From: Candidatus Kapaibacterium sp.
Lineage (GTDB): Bacteria; Bacteroidota; Ignavibacteria; Kapaibacteriales; HRBIN21
Reading direction: 5' to 3'
Assembly (NCBI GenBank): GCA_025055465.1
Contig: JANWXA010000021.1
Span: forward strand, 1 to 14,844
DNA: 14,844 bases
Part shown: positions 1 to 7,045 of the stretch, piece by piece
Layout of the letters: each line of letters starts with the position of its first letter
Numbering within the stretch: the stretch's first letter is position 1
Notes under the pieces: model-generated
What the model saw: the letters and a program-made list of their open reading frames with translations, nothing else
What the model was told of the DNA's origin: nothing
Database searches by the model: none
Translations under genes and position numbers: made by a program

Positions 1-1347
1 ATCTTGGGGAAGGCGGCGTATCGGCGTTTGCTGGTACAGTCACAGTCGGGGCGTTGTATCTCTGCCTACGCCTATGCGTCGGCAGGGGTATGGGAGTCTA
101 CGACTGACATGGTCTTCTCCGGACATTGTCTCGTGGCGGAAAACGGTGTCCTGCTGGCGGAGAGTCCGCGATTTTCTTTGCGGACGGAGCTCATTGTTGC
201 AGATATAGATATAGAGCGGCTGGTGCAGGACCGAGTGCAGAATAGTACCTTCGCAGCTTCAGACCCGCAGCGTCGCTACCGCTTTGTTCCCCTCCGCATT
301 GCTGAGCGCTGGAGCGAGAGGCTTTATCGTCCTCTATCTCGGACCCCTTTTGTGCCGGAGAATCCACAAGAGCAAGCACAGCGCGCAGAGGAAATTTTTG
401 CTATACAGACTCGCGGATTGGCGCGCCGGCTGGCCCACGTTGGGGAAGGCACGGGTGTCGTTGTTGGTGTCTCCGGCGGCTTGGATTCCACGCTGGCTTT
501 GCTGGTTGCTGCTGCGACTATGGATTTACTCGGCTGGGAGCGTACACGGGTACATGCTGTTTCCATGCCCGGTCCGGGTTCTACGCAGCGGACGCAACAG
601 AATGCCCAAAATCTTGCTCAGGCATTGGGGGCAACGCTTCATATAATTCCGATTGCTGCGGCCTTACAGCAGCATCTGCAGGATATTGGTCAGCCGGAGG
701 ATTGCTACGATGTTACGTACGAGAACGCCCAAGCTCGTGAGCGTATGCAGATTCTGTTCGATTTAGCGAATCGTCTTGGCGCACTTGTCGTCGGCACGGG
801 CGACCTTTCCGAACTGGCTCTGGGCTGGTGTACGTACGGTGGTGACCATCTGGCAGCCTATGCCGTCAATGCTGGGATTCCAAAGACGCTTGTGCGCTTC
901 ATTGTTCAGTGGTGTGCCCAGCAAGTGTTTACTGGAGACGTCGCGCGGATTTTGCGCGACATCTGCGCAACCCCGATTTCTCCGGAGTTGCTGCCTCCGG
1001 CTCCTGGAGACCGCATTCAGCAGGTGACCGAGAAGGAGCTTGGTCCTTTTGAGGTGCATGACTTTCTGCTTTTCTACCTCCTTCGCTATCACTTTTCTCC
1101 TCGGAAAATTTTTCTGTTGGCACGGCGCGCTTTCGGGGCGGACTATCAGGAAGAGGAGCTTCTGGGCTGGATGCGGATTTTCTATCGGCGCTTCTTTGCT
1201 CACCAGTTCAAACGTTCTTGCTTGCCTGACGGTCCGAAAGTAGGCACGGTGGCTCTTTCCCCGCGCGGAGATTGGCGCATGCCCAGCGATGCTACTGTTA
1301 GTCTCTGGCTGACGGAATTAGAGCAACTCCAGCCCCAGGCGGCATAG
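1..1347 (+). CDS. nadE: Glutamine-dependent NAD+ synthetase, C-terminal part (5' end outside window)
   Basis: Makes NAD+ from deamido-NAD+ and ATP in the cytosol, using ammonia released from glutamine by an amino-terminal nitrilase-type domain. The reading frame is open to the window edge, so the first visible codon is internal; about 448 residues are visible of the roughly 640-680 usual for the two-domain form. Visible residues 1 to about 100 are the end of the glutaminase domain (SQSGRCISAYAYA, ESTTDMVFSG, ENGVLLAESPRF), closely resembling the mycobacterial-type enzyme. The synthetase domain follows: ATP pyrophosphatase loop SGGLDS at about 158-163, YENAQARER at about 240-248, GTGDLSELALGW at about 265-276, and the terminal KRSCLPDGPKVG and SPRGDWRMPSDA blocks. 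The catalytic cysteine of the nitrilase domain lies upstream and cannot be checked. It is the only plus-strand gene and ends one base from the permease gene stop. Identification is very secure. Confidence 0.96.
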   Translation: MLGKAAYRRLLVQSQSGRCISAYAYASAGVWESTTDMVFSGHCLVAENGVLLAESPRFSLRTELIVADIDIERLVQDRVQNSTFAASDPQRRYRFVPLRIAERWSERLYRPLSRTPFVPENPQEQAQRAEEIFAIQTRGLARRLAHVGEGTGVVVGVSGGLDSTLALLVAAATMDLLGWERTRVHAVSMPGPGSTQRTQQNAQNLAQALGATLHIIPIAAALQQHLQDIGQPEDCYDVTYENAQARERMQILFDLANRLGALVVGTGDLSELALGWCTYGGDHLAAYAVNAGIPKTLVRFIVQWCAQQVFTGDVARILRDICATPISPELLPPAPGDRIQQVTEKELGPFEVHDFLLFYLLRYHFSPRKIFLLARRAFGADYQEEELLGWMRIFYRRFFAHQFKRSCLPDGPKVGTVALSPRGDWRMPSDATVSLWLTELEQLQPQAA

Positions 1348-1348
1348 G

Positions 1349-2179
1349 CTACTCTCGCAGGGCTCCACTAAGTATTCCTCGCAGGAACGTTCGGCGAAAA
1401 AGCAGAAACAACAGTATGGCTGGTAAGGCTGCTACTGCGGCTCCTGCCATCAGATGGCCCCAGTCAACGGTCTGCCTGCTAATGTAAAAAGCGAGTCCCA
1501 CAGGCAGTGTGCGCCGGGCATCCGACTGGGTGAGAAGGAAAGGGAAGAGAAAGGAGTTCCAATGCGTCAGGAAGCTTGTCAGACCCACCATAAGCAGTGC
1601 TGGACGGGCCAGCGGGAGAACGATGCGGAAGAGCACTGTCCAAGGTCTGGCACCATCCAGCCGGGCAGCGTCCTCCAGCTCTGTTGGGAGTGCCAGTAGA
1701 TACTGTCGTATCATAAACACACTGAGCCCGCCAACCAGCCACGGCAGGATTAGTGCCCAATAGGTGTCTATCAAGCCCAGAGAGGCCATCATGCGGTACA
1801 GCGGAAGCATAAGAACGTGCATGGGGATCAGCAAGACCACAAGCACAGATGCTTCTATGATGGGCTTGCCCGGGAAGCGGTAGCGCGCCAGCGCATACCC
1901 TGCCATGAAGCCGAAAAGAACATTCCCTGCGGTGATGCTCCCAGCGACGATAAGAGAGTTGAGCGCATACTGCGCAAAGTTGGTTGTACGCAGCAGAAGG
2001 GCGTAATTCTCCAGGGTTGACGGAGCACTCAGTAGTTCCCACACGGTGGCGTATTGTTCTGGATAGTGTCGGAGCGACAACAGTAGCATCCACGCCATAG
2101 GGAGGAGCATAATCAGGGCAACCAGCAGCAGAACCCCATATAGTGCCAGCTTATGCAGCAGCGTAGAGCTGGTGTGCAT
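1349..2179 (-). CDS. Carbohydrate-type ABC transporter permease (MalG/UgpE-like)
   Basis: Inner-membrane permease of the binding-protein-dependent sugar importer type. About 276 residues with six hydrophobic segments, the first near residues 9-37, and the cytoplasmic EAA loop that contacts the ATPase at about 169-185 (EDAARLDGARPWTVLF followed by RIVLPLARP). Length and loop match the second permease of CUT1-type importers (MalG, UgpE, AraQ). The ATG chosen (MHTSSTLLHKL) gives the normal short amino terminus and overlaps the end of nadD by 29 bases; the frame is open further upstream, but that extension is nadD sequence read out of frame. No binding protein, partner permease or ATPase gene lies in the window, so the substrate is unknown. 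It is the last minus-strand gene seen. Confidence 0.9.
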   Translation of the reverse strand: MHTSSTLLHKLALYGVLLLVALIMLLPMAWMLLLSLRHYPEQYATVWELLSAPSTLENYALLLRTTNFAQYALNSLIVAGSITAGNVLFGFMAGYALARYRFPGKPIIEASVLVVLLIPMHVLMLPLYRMMASLGLIDTYWALILPWLVGGLSVFMIRQYLLALPTELEDAARLDGARPWTVLFRIVLPLARPALLMVGLTSFLTHWNSFLFPFLLTQSDARRTLPVGLAFYISRQTVDWGHLMAGAAVAALPAILLFLLFRRTFLRGILSGALRE

Positions 2180-2753
2180 GGATGTATTCCCGGACAGCTT
2201 CGGGGACGACATATCGGACCGAAAGGCCCTGGGAAATGCGGTGGCGGATTTCTGTGGAGGAAATCGCCAGGAGAGGCATATCCAGAACAATGGCGTCGGC
2301 CTGCAGAGTAGCAAGTTGTTGGTCGAGTTCTGGGCCGGAAACTCCCGGACGCGGGGCGATGCAAAGGTGTACTTGTTGAAGAAGCTCCCGCCAGCGGTGC
2401 CAGAGGTGGAACTCCAGTAATTGGTCTGCTCCGATGAGGAGGAAGAATTGGGCTTCGGGGAATTGACTTCGGAAGTAAGCGATCGTGTCTATCGTGTAGG
2501 AGATGCCACCTCTTTCCAACTCACATGGGTCCGTGCGGAAGAGGGGATGGTGGGCGGTAGCCAATTCTACCATCGCCCTCCGATGTTTGGCAGGGGCCAG
2601 CTCCTGCGCTGGCAGAGGTTTCAATGGTGGAAGTGCAGCCGGGACAAAGAAGCAATACTCCAGTGCAAGTTGCTCGACAAAGCGGTCTGCGACTATTAAA
2701 TGGGCAATATGGATAGGATTGAAGCTGCCGCCAAAAATTCCGAGGCGGGGCAT
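2151..2753 (-). CDS. nadD: Nicotinate-nucleotide adenylyltransferase
   Basis: Transfers AMP from ATP to nicotinate mononucleotide to give deamido-NAD+, the substrate of the NAD+ synthetase encoded at the left of this window. About 200 residues, the normal size. Visible marks are the nucleotidyltransferase loop GGSFNPIHIAH at about 8-18, with the two histidines of the (T/H)xxH motif, the LIGADQL segment near 106-112, and ISSTEIR near 164-170, which holds the second ATP-binding motif. The ATG used overlaps the nuoF stop as TGATG; a GTG directly before it is an equally possible start. Its 3' end overlaps the permease gene. The TGATG junction suggests its translation depends on ribosomes finishing nuoF. 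Confidence 0.95.
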   Translation of the reverse strand: MPRLGIFGGSFNPIHIAHLIVADRFVEQLALEYCFFVPAALPPLKPLPAQELAPAKHRRAMVELATAHHPLFRTDPCELERGGISYTIDTIAYFRSQFPEAQFFLLIGADQLLEFHLWHRWRELLQQVHLCIAPRPGVSGPELDQQLATLQADAIVLDMPLLAISSTEIRHRISQGLSVRYVVPEAVREYIHAHQLYAAA

Positions 2754-4099
2754 CACGGAGCTGTTGGCACTTCTCGTCCCAGAGGGAAGTTGCTATGACG
2801 CAGGCCGTGCACGACATTTAGGGGAACGAAGTCGCGACTGGGTTTGCAGCGAGCTTCGAATTCGTCACGAAACTTCGTGACGAAGCCTCGCACTGCCCAT
2901 GCTGCGGCGTCAGCCAGGGCGCAAATTGTGTTGCCTTCCATCTGGTTGCAGATTTCTACCAACAGATCGATTTCATGTGTTGATGCATCCCTGGCGATAA
3001 AGCGGGCAAGCAACTTTTCCAGCCAACCGCAGCCTTCTCGGCAGGGAGTGCATTGTCCGCAAGATTCGTGATGGTAGAAACGAGCAATGCGCCAGGTAAC
3101 ACGGACAATATCGGTGTCCTCATCCATGGCAATGATGCCGGCTGTTCCGATATGGGTACCGAGTTGCTTGAGGGATTCTTCGTCCATTCGGACTCCTTCA
3201 ATTTCATCGCCGCGCAGAGGCGGCATGGAGCTCCCTCCGGGGATAACGGCCTTGAGCTGCCTGTTGCCAGGGACACCACCCCCGACGTCGAACAGAAGAT
3301 CTGTGAGCAGCGTACCCGTTGGCAGTTCGTATATGCCCGGACGGTTAATGTGCCCACTGAGGCCGTAGAGGATTGTGCCAGGGTGACCGGGGGCTCCAAT
3401 CTTAGCGTATGCTGCCCCTCCCATTTGGATAATGGGAGGCACTGCGGCAATGGTTTCTACATTGTTGATCGTTGTGGGCATACCCCACAGTCCGCGTTGG
3501 GCCGGGAAAGGAGGCTTGAACCGGGGGTAACCTCGCTTTCCTTCGATAGACTCCATCAGTGCTGTCTCTTCGCCGCAGATGTAAGCACCGGCTCCCTTGT
3601 GAAGCACAATATCCAGGCTGTAGTGGGTCCTGAATGTCTGCTGCATTCGCGTCCCAACGAAGCCGCGGGCATAGGAATCTTGAAGTGCCTGCTGGAGCAA
3701 ATGATACCAGCGATGGTACTCTCCGCGGATATATATGAATGCCTTGGTCGCGCCCATGGCATAACCGGCGATGAGCGTGCCCTCTATGAGCTGATGGGGG
3801 TTGTGTTCCAGGATCTGCCGGTCCTTGAACGAACCTGGTTCGGACTCATCGGCGTTGACCACAAGGTATTTGGGCTTGTCTGTTCCCTTGGGCATAAAAC
3901 TCCACTTGAGCCCGGTAGGGAAGCAAGCGCCCCCACGCCCGCGTAGTCCGGAGCGCTTGACCTCCTCGATAATTTCATCAGGGCTCATACGGAGCGCTGC
4001 TCGAAGAGCCTCGTAGCCTCCGTGTTGAAGGTATGTCTCCAGTTGGTGCAGGTTAGGGATCTCAGGCAAGAGAAGTTTCGGTGCCGTGGTCATGGGCAT
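2753..4099 (-). CDS. nuoF: NADH-quinone oxidoreductase subunit F (51 kDa, NADH/FMN/4Fe-4S)
   Basis: The subunit of respiratory complex I that binds NADH, takes its electrons onto FMN and passes them to a 4Fe-4S cluster (N3). 448 residues, a normal length. Motifs in order: nucleotide loop GLRGRGGACFPTGLKW at 51-66, FMN-contacting NADESEPG at 82-89, GAYICGEETALMES at 171-184, a SLBB-like stretch near 250-330, then ESCGQCTPCREG with C347, C350 and C353 and the fourth ligand C393 (NTICAL). Two residues look unusual: C59, where the family has glycine (GGAGFP), and C356 just after the cluster motif. The usual neighbours nuoE and nuoG are absent here, so a related formate dehydrogenase or hydrogenase diaphorase subunit is conceivable, but the sequence reads as ordinary NuoF. 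It stands 46 bases after the cyclo-ligase gene and is coupled to nadD. A second ATG two codons in is an alternative start. Confidence 0.93.
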   Translation of the reverse strand: MPMTTAPKLLLPEIPNLHQLETYLQHGGYEALRAALRMSPDEIIEEVKRSGLRGRGGACFPTGLKWSFMPKGTDKPKYLVVNADESEPGSFKDRQILEHNPHQLIEGTLIAGYAMGATKAFIYIRGEYHRWYHLLQQALQDSYARGFVGTRMQQTFRTHYSLDIVLHKGAGAYICGEETALMESIEGKRGYPRFKPPFPAQRGLWGMPTTINNVETIAAVPPIIQMGGAAYAKIGAPGHPGTILYGLSGHINRPGIYELPTGTLLTDLLFDVGGGVPGNRQLKAVIPGGSSMPPLRGDEIEGVRMDEESLKQLGTHIGTAGIIAMDEDTDIVRVTWRIARFYHHESCGQCTPCREGCGWLEKLLARFIARDASTHEIDLLVEICNQMEGNTICALADAAAWAVRGFVTKFRDEFEARCKPSRDFVPLNVVHGLRHSNFPLGREVPTAP

Positions 4100-4119
4100 G
4101 CTTCACTATCGGACTATCG

Positions 4120-4127
4120 CAAAAATA
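4120..4127 (-). promoter_or_regulatory. Possible Bacteroidota-type -7 element upstream of nuoF
   Basis: The 46-base gap before nuoF contains TATTTTTG on the minus strand, which fits the TAnnTTTG consensus described for the -7 element of Bacteroidota primary-sigma promoters, about 20 bases before the start codon. I see no clear TTG-type -33 element at the expected distance, so this may be chance in a short T-rich run. It matters because this is one of the few gaps in the minus-strand series where an internal promoter could fit. Confidence 0.22.
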
Positions 4128-4145
4128 GGGTTTTTCGTGGCGAGC

Positions 4146-4748
4146 TTATTGGAAGGAGGCCCCGGGGGAATACAGCACGCCTTCTTCAGTGATGACAGCG
4201 TCCAGGGCTATGTCCTGGGGTTCGTGAGGAAAACTTTCTATAGCTTGTACGGAAAAGGCTAAACCAACGCGTTGGGCGGGTACAGAGCGAAGGAATCGGT
4301 CGTAGTATCCGCGACCGTACCCCAGCCGGTAGAGGAATTGGTCATAGGCCACCAGGGGGACTAACACAAGGTCGGTTCGTTGCAGTCTTAATTCGGCAGC
4401 CGTGAGCCATACCGCAGGAGGGACCTCCGGTTCCGGAATGCCCCAACGGTTGGGGCGAAACACAGTCTCCGGACGCAGCCAGACGTGGTATAGGTCTGCT
4501 TCCCCCTCTACGACGATGGGGACGGCAACTCGTTTCCCCATCTCGAGGAGTCGTCGGTAGAGTGCATGTGTGTCCACTTCTGTGCCGAAGGAACAATACG
4601 TGTGGACGACATTAGAGACTTGTAGCCACGGATGGGCAAGCAGGTGCTGGTGGATACGGTGAGATAATTCTAAACGGACCCTTTCTGGTAGGGCTGCCCG
4701 GCGTTGTAGCGCTTGGGAGCGCAACTCGGCTTTCGTGGGGGCCTTCAT
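4146..4748 (-). CDS. 5-formyltetrahydrofolate cyclo-ligase (MTHFS family)
   Basis: Converts 5-formyltetrahydrofolate to 5,10-methenyltetrahydrofolate with ATP, returning a storage folate to one-carbon metabolism in the cytosol. 200 residues, the family size. Visible marks: a basic amino terminus with the conserved lysine and RR (KAELRSQALQRRAAL), YCSFGTEVDT near 51-60, GIPEP near 103-107, PLVAYD near 131-136, and the signature RLGYGRGYYDRFL at about 141-153. The frame stays open far upstream, but the ATG used sits in an ATGA overlap with the end of the transporter gene, gives the normal length and is clearly the right start. Known in different species as ygfA, yqgN or fau; I leave the symbol blank. 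Confidence 0.93.
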   Translation of the reverse strand: MKAPTKAELRSQALQRRAALPERVRLELSHRIHQHLLAHPWLQVSNVVHTYCSFGTEVDTHALYRRLLEMGKRVAVPIVVEGEADLYHVWLRPETVFRPNRWGIPEPEVPPAVWLTAAELRLQRTDLVLVPLVAYDQFLYRLGYGRGYYDRFLRSVPAQRVGLAFSVQAIESFPHEPQDIALDAVITEEGVLYSPGASFQ

Positions 4749-5671
4749 CGTTCCAAGGCAAGGGCGTGACGGATTCGCGGGAGTTGGGCAAGTCCAATTC
4801 CCACTAGGATTAGCCCGGCCCCTAAGAGTTCCCGCAGGCTGAGCTGTTCCCCCAACACCATCCATGCAATGAGGCTGGCGAAAGGAGGTTCCAGAGCATA
4901 GATCAGGCTTGCCCGCACCGGGGTAGTATAACGCTGGTAATGTGTTTGTAAAAGCATTGCAATCAGCGACGCTAATATGGCTGTATAGGCCAGCGCGAAC
5001 AGGAGCTGGAACGAACTCTGCCCAATATTCCCCTGACCTTGGGATGGAAATCCAGTTACTACCGCCAGGGTATGTAGACCAAATCCGGTGATTGCAGTAA
5101 CAGCGAACTGCAGGAGTGTCAGGCGTAGACTGTGCTGCAGGGCTCCGGATGCTGGACGAGTAAACGAGTCCAAGACAACGATGTACGTAGCCCAGAATAC
5201 CGTGCTGGCTATTGTCAGCAGATCGCCAATGTTCCATACTTCGAATCGGGGATTGCTGAGCTGCCACAGTCCTAAGAGTGCCGCGGCGGCACCGGCCCAC
5301 TCCCATGGCTGGACGCTACGGCGCTGACCCAGCCATTGGAAGAACGGGACCAGCACGATGGTTGTCCCCGTGATGAATGCCGAACGGGAGGCCGTCGTGT
5401 GTACCAATCCGACTGTCTGCAGGGAGAAGCCACCTGCTAACAGGGTTCCCAGTATCAGCCCATGGCGGATTGTCGGGGTATCCCAGCGCTGAAATGCCCC
5501 GCGCCATAGCATAAGCATCAGCAATAGTGCCAGGAGAAATCGCAGTCCGGTAAAAAGGAACGGAGAGGTAGCGACGACGGCGCTTTTGACGACGGCGAAT
5601 GTCCCGCCCCAGATGAGTGTGACGGCGAGCAATACCAACTCTGCACGCCACTGGGGCACAGAGTGCTGCAT
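4745..5671 (-). CDS. EamA/DMT-family transporter (RhaT-like)
   Basis: Integral membrane protein of the drug/metabolite transporter superfamily. 308 residues with about ten hydrophobic segments arranged as two EamA repeats, roughly residues 12-140 and 152-299. Each half shows the family pattern: IWGGTFAVVK at the first helix, and near the end of the second half LEPPFASLIAWMVLGEQLS, where proline and glutamate are typical. The carboxyl tail is short and basic, consistent with a cytoplasmic end. Members export amino acids, nucleobases or other metabolites, and the substrate cannot be told from sequence. It begins eight bases after nth and its TGA overlaps the cyclo-ligase ATG. No Shine-Dalgarno sequence is evident before its ATG. 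Confidence 0.9.
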   Translation of the reverse strand: MQHSVPQWRAELVLLAVTLIWGGTFAVVKSAVVATSPFLFTGLRFLLALLLMLMLWRGAFQRWDTPTIRHGLILGTLLAGGFSLQTVGLVHTTASRSAFITGTTIVLVPFFQWLGQRRSVQPWEWAGAAAALLGLWQLSNPRFEVWNIGDLLTIASTVFWATYIVVLDSFTRPASGALQHSLRLTLLQFAVTAITGFGLHTLAVVTGFPSQGQGNIGQSSFQLLFALAYTAILASLIAMLLQTHYQRYTTPVRASLIYALEPPFASLIAWMVLGEQLSLRELLGAGLILVGIGLAQLPRIRHALALER

Positions 5672-5679
5672 TGCTTGGA

Positions 5680-6339
5680 CTATTCGCGTTCAGGGAAGGG
5701 GCATATGTCTCGAAGGGTGCACTCTCGGCAACGAGGATTTCGAGCTTTGCAGATGGCACGGCCGTGCGCCATCACCAGGTGTGCAAACCGGGCCCACTCT
5801 GACCGAGGGACCAATTCCATTAGGCGGTACTCAATCCGTTCACGATTGTCTGTTGTTGCAAAGCCAAGCCTCTGCACTACCCGGGCAACGTGGGTGTCCA
5901 CAACGATTCCTTGTGGTTCCACGAACTCGTTCAGCACGACGTTTGCAGTTTTCCGACCGACGCCGGGGAGGGTGGTAAATTCTTCCAAGCTCTGGGGTAT
6001 CTGTCCACCGAAGCGTTCCAGCAAGATCCGGCAGCATTCTCGGATGCTGCGCGCTTTGGCCTTGTAGTACCCGGTTGGATAAATATCCTGCTCCAGTTCT
6101 TCCACGGGGACGCGAAGGTAATCCTCTGGGGTCCGGTATTTCTGGAATAGGGATTTGGTGACTTGATTGACGCGATCATCTGTACACTGAGCTGAGAGGA
6201 TTGTGGCAATCAATAACTCAAAGGGGGTGCGGAAGCGCAGACGGATACGGGCTTCTGGATATTCGGCATGCAAGCGGCGCAGGACTTCCGCCATGCGGCG
6301 ACGCTCGTTTTCATCAGAGGCATGGGCTTGGGGGCTCAT
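5680..6339 (-). CDS. nth: Endonuclease III (DNA glycosylase/AP lyase)
   Basis: Base-excision repair enzyme that removes oxidised pyrimidines and cuts the DNA backbone at the abasic site. 219 residues, like the family. All key features are present: LSAQCTD near 48-54, the helix-hairpin-helix LPGVGRKTANVVL at 124-136 with catalytic lysine K130, catalytic aspartate D148 in VDTHVARV, and the 4Fe-4S ligands C197, C204, C207 and C213 with the canonical 6-2-5 spacing. Each catalytic residue and cysteine is offset by exactly ten from the E. coli enzyme, so there are no internal gaps between them. The ATG overlaps the glycosyltransferase TGA as ATGA. Upstream and downstream genes are unrelated in function, so the association is probably transcriptional only. 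Confidence 0.96.
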   Translation of the reverse strand: MSPQAHASDENERRRMAEVLRRLHAEYPEARIRLRFRTPFELLIATILSAQCTDDRVNQVTKSLFQKYRTPEDYLRVPVEELEQDIYPTGYYKAKARSIRECCRILLERFGGQIPQSLEEFTTLPGVGRKTANVVLNEFVEPQGIVVDTHVARVVQRLGFATTDNRERIEYRLMELVPRSEWARFAHLVMAHGRAICKARNPRCRECTLRDICPFPERE

Positions 6340-6986
6340 TGTTGTGGGTGTTTTTTGGGGAACTTACTTCCGTACCGTGTGCACAGCGAGTCTATGGTTG
6401 TTCTGTGGTAGCGATAGGTCGGGAATGGGACATAGACGATTTGGATGCCGGCGCGGAGGGCGCGCTCGTAGAGGGCAGCGTCGTCAGCGAAGCGGATCCG
6501 TGGATACCCCAGTCGGAGCAGTACGGCGCGCTGGATCACGAAGGTTCCGCCAACGACGCATTCGCTGATGGGGATTAGGCGAGAAGGATTGTGGCGATCG
6601 GGTACCAGGGGTGGGCCAATTACTTCAAAGCCGCCGTGGAGGAAAACGGCTTCAGGATTGTGCTGCAAATAGCGAGCCCGTAATTCCAGGTGCTCAGGAA
6701 GATACTCATCGTCGGAGTCCAAGAAGGTGATGTATGTGCCTCGGGCATGGCGGATGCCGTATTGGCGAGCAGCTCCTGGACCTTGGTGAGAGATTCGGAG
6801 GAAGCGGAGGCGCTGCTCTTCGGCTCTGGCTGCTGCCAGGAGCAGTGGAGTTGCATCCGTGCTGCCATCATCTACAACGATGGCTTCCCAATCTTGCCAG
6901 TGCTGGTGGATCAGTGAGCGCAGAGCGCGGGGGAGAAGCCGTGCTCGGTTATACGTACATAGAACCACGGAAAAAAAGGGATACAT
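6336..6986 (-). CDS. Family 2 glycosyltransferase
   Basis: Probable cytoplasmic sugar transferase for a cell-surface glycan; donor and acceptor unknown. About 216 residues with a single GT-A fold domain: opening strand FSVVLCTYNRARLLPRAL, nucleotide-sugar motif DDGSTD at 39-44, GPGAARQYGIRHA near 69-81, the metal-binding DSDD at 90-93, and an acidic FADDAALYERAL near 166-177 in the place of the ED/DD catalytic-base region. The end is basic and I see no membrane segment. It is at the short end for GT2 enzymes but the domain appears complete. I chose the ATG that puts the first beta strand at residue 4 and follows a GGTGGGAG stretch; a GTG five codons earlier is possible. No other glycan genes are in the window. 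Confidence 0.87.
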   Translation of the reverse strand: MYPFFSVVLCTYNRARLLPRALRSLIHQHWQDWEAIVVDDGSTDATPLLLAAARAEEQRLRFLRISHQGPGAARQYGIRHARGTYITFLDSDDEYLPEHLELRARYLQHNPEAVFLHGGFEVIGPPLVPDRHNPSRLIPISECVVGGTFVIQRAVLLRLGYPRIRFADDAALYERALRAGIQIVYVPFPTYRYHRTTIDSLCTRYGSKFPKKHPQQ

Positions 6987-7013
6987 TGCCGCTCCCACCA
7001 CGCTGGCTGTGGG

Positions 7014-7030
7014 CTATAACGTTTCTATAG
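7014..7030 (-). other. Small hairpin in the purE-glycosyltransferase gap
   Basis: The longest non-coding gap between purE and its downstream neighbour (44-59 bases, depending on start codon) contains CTATAG, five bases, then TTATAG on the minus strand. In RNA this gives five Watson-Crick pairs plus one G-U pair around a five-base loop. No run of T follows, so it is not a standard intrinsic terminator. The same bases include TATAGA, a possible -10-like hexamer, without a clear -35. Chance is a real possibility. Confidence 0.25.
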
Positions 7031-7045
7031 GGCTGTGCATTGTGC

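Noticed and set aside
1479..2093. 204-codon minus-strand frame within the permease gene
   Set aside because: It is a shifted frame of a gene with clear membrane segments and an EAA loop; rich in Arg, Ser, Pro and Cys like other shadow frames here.
2180..2314. Longer amino terminus for the ABC permease
   Set aside because: It would overlap nadD by more than 160 bases and the added residues are not permease-like.
3053..3946. 297-codon plus-strand reading frame
   Set aside because: It lies entirely antisense to nuoF, whose motifs are intact throughout. The translation resembles no family I know and looks like the mirror of a GC-rich gene.
4749..5306. Upstream extension of the cyclo-ligase reading frame
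   Set aside because: The extra residues are the transporter gene read in another frame; the ATG at 4748 gives the normal family length and an ATGA junction.
6201..6578. Two plus-strand frames of about 120 codons
   Set aside because: Both are antisense to the nth-glycosyltransferase junction, where both real genes are well supported.
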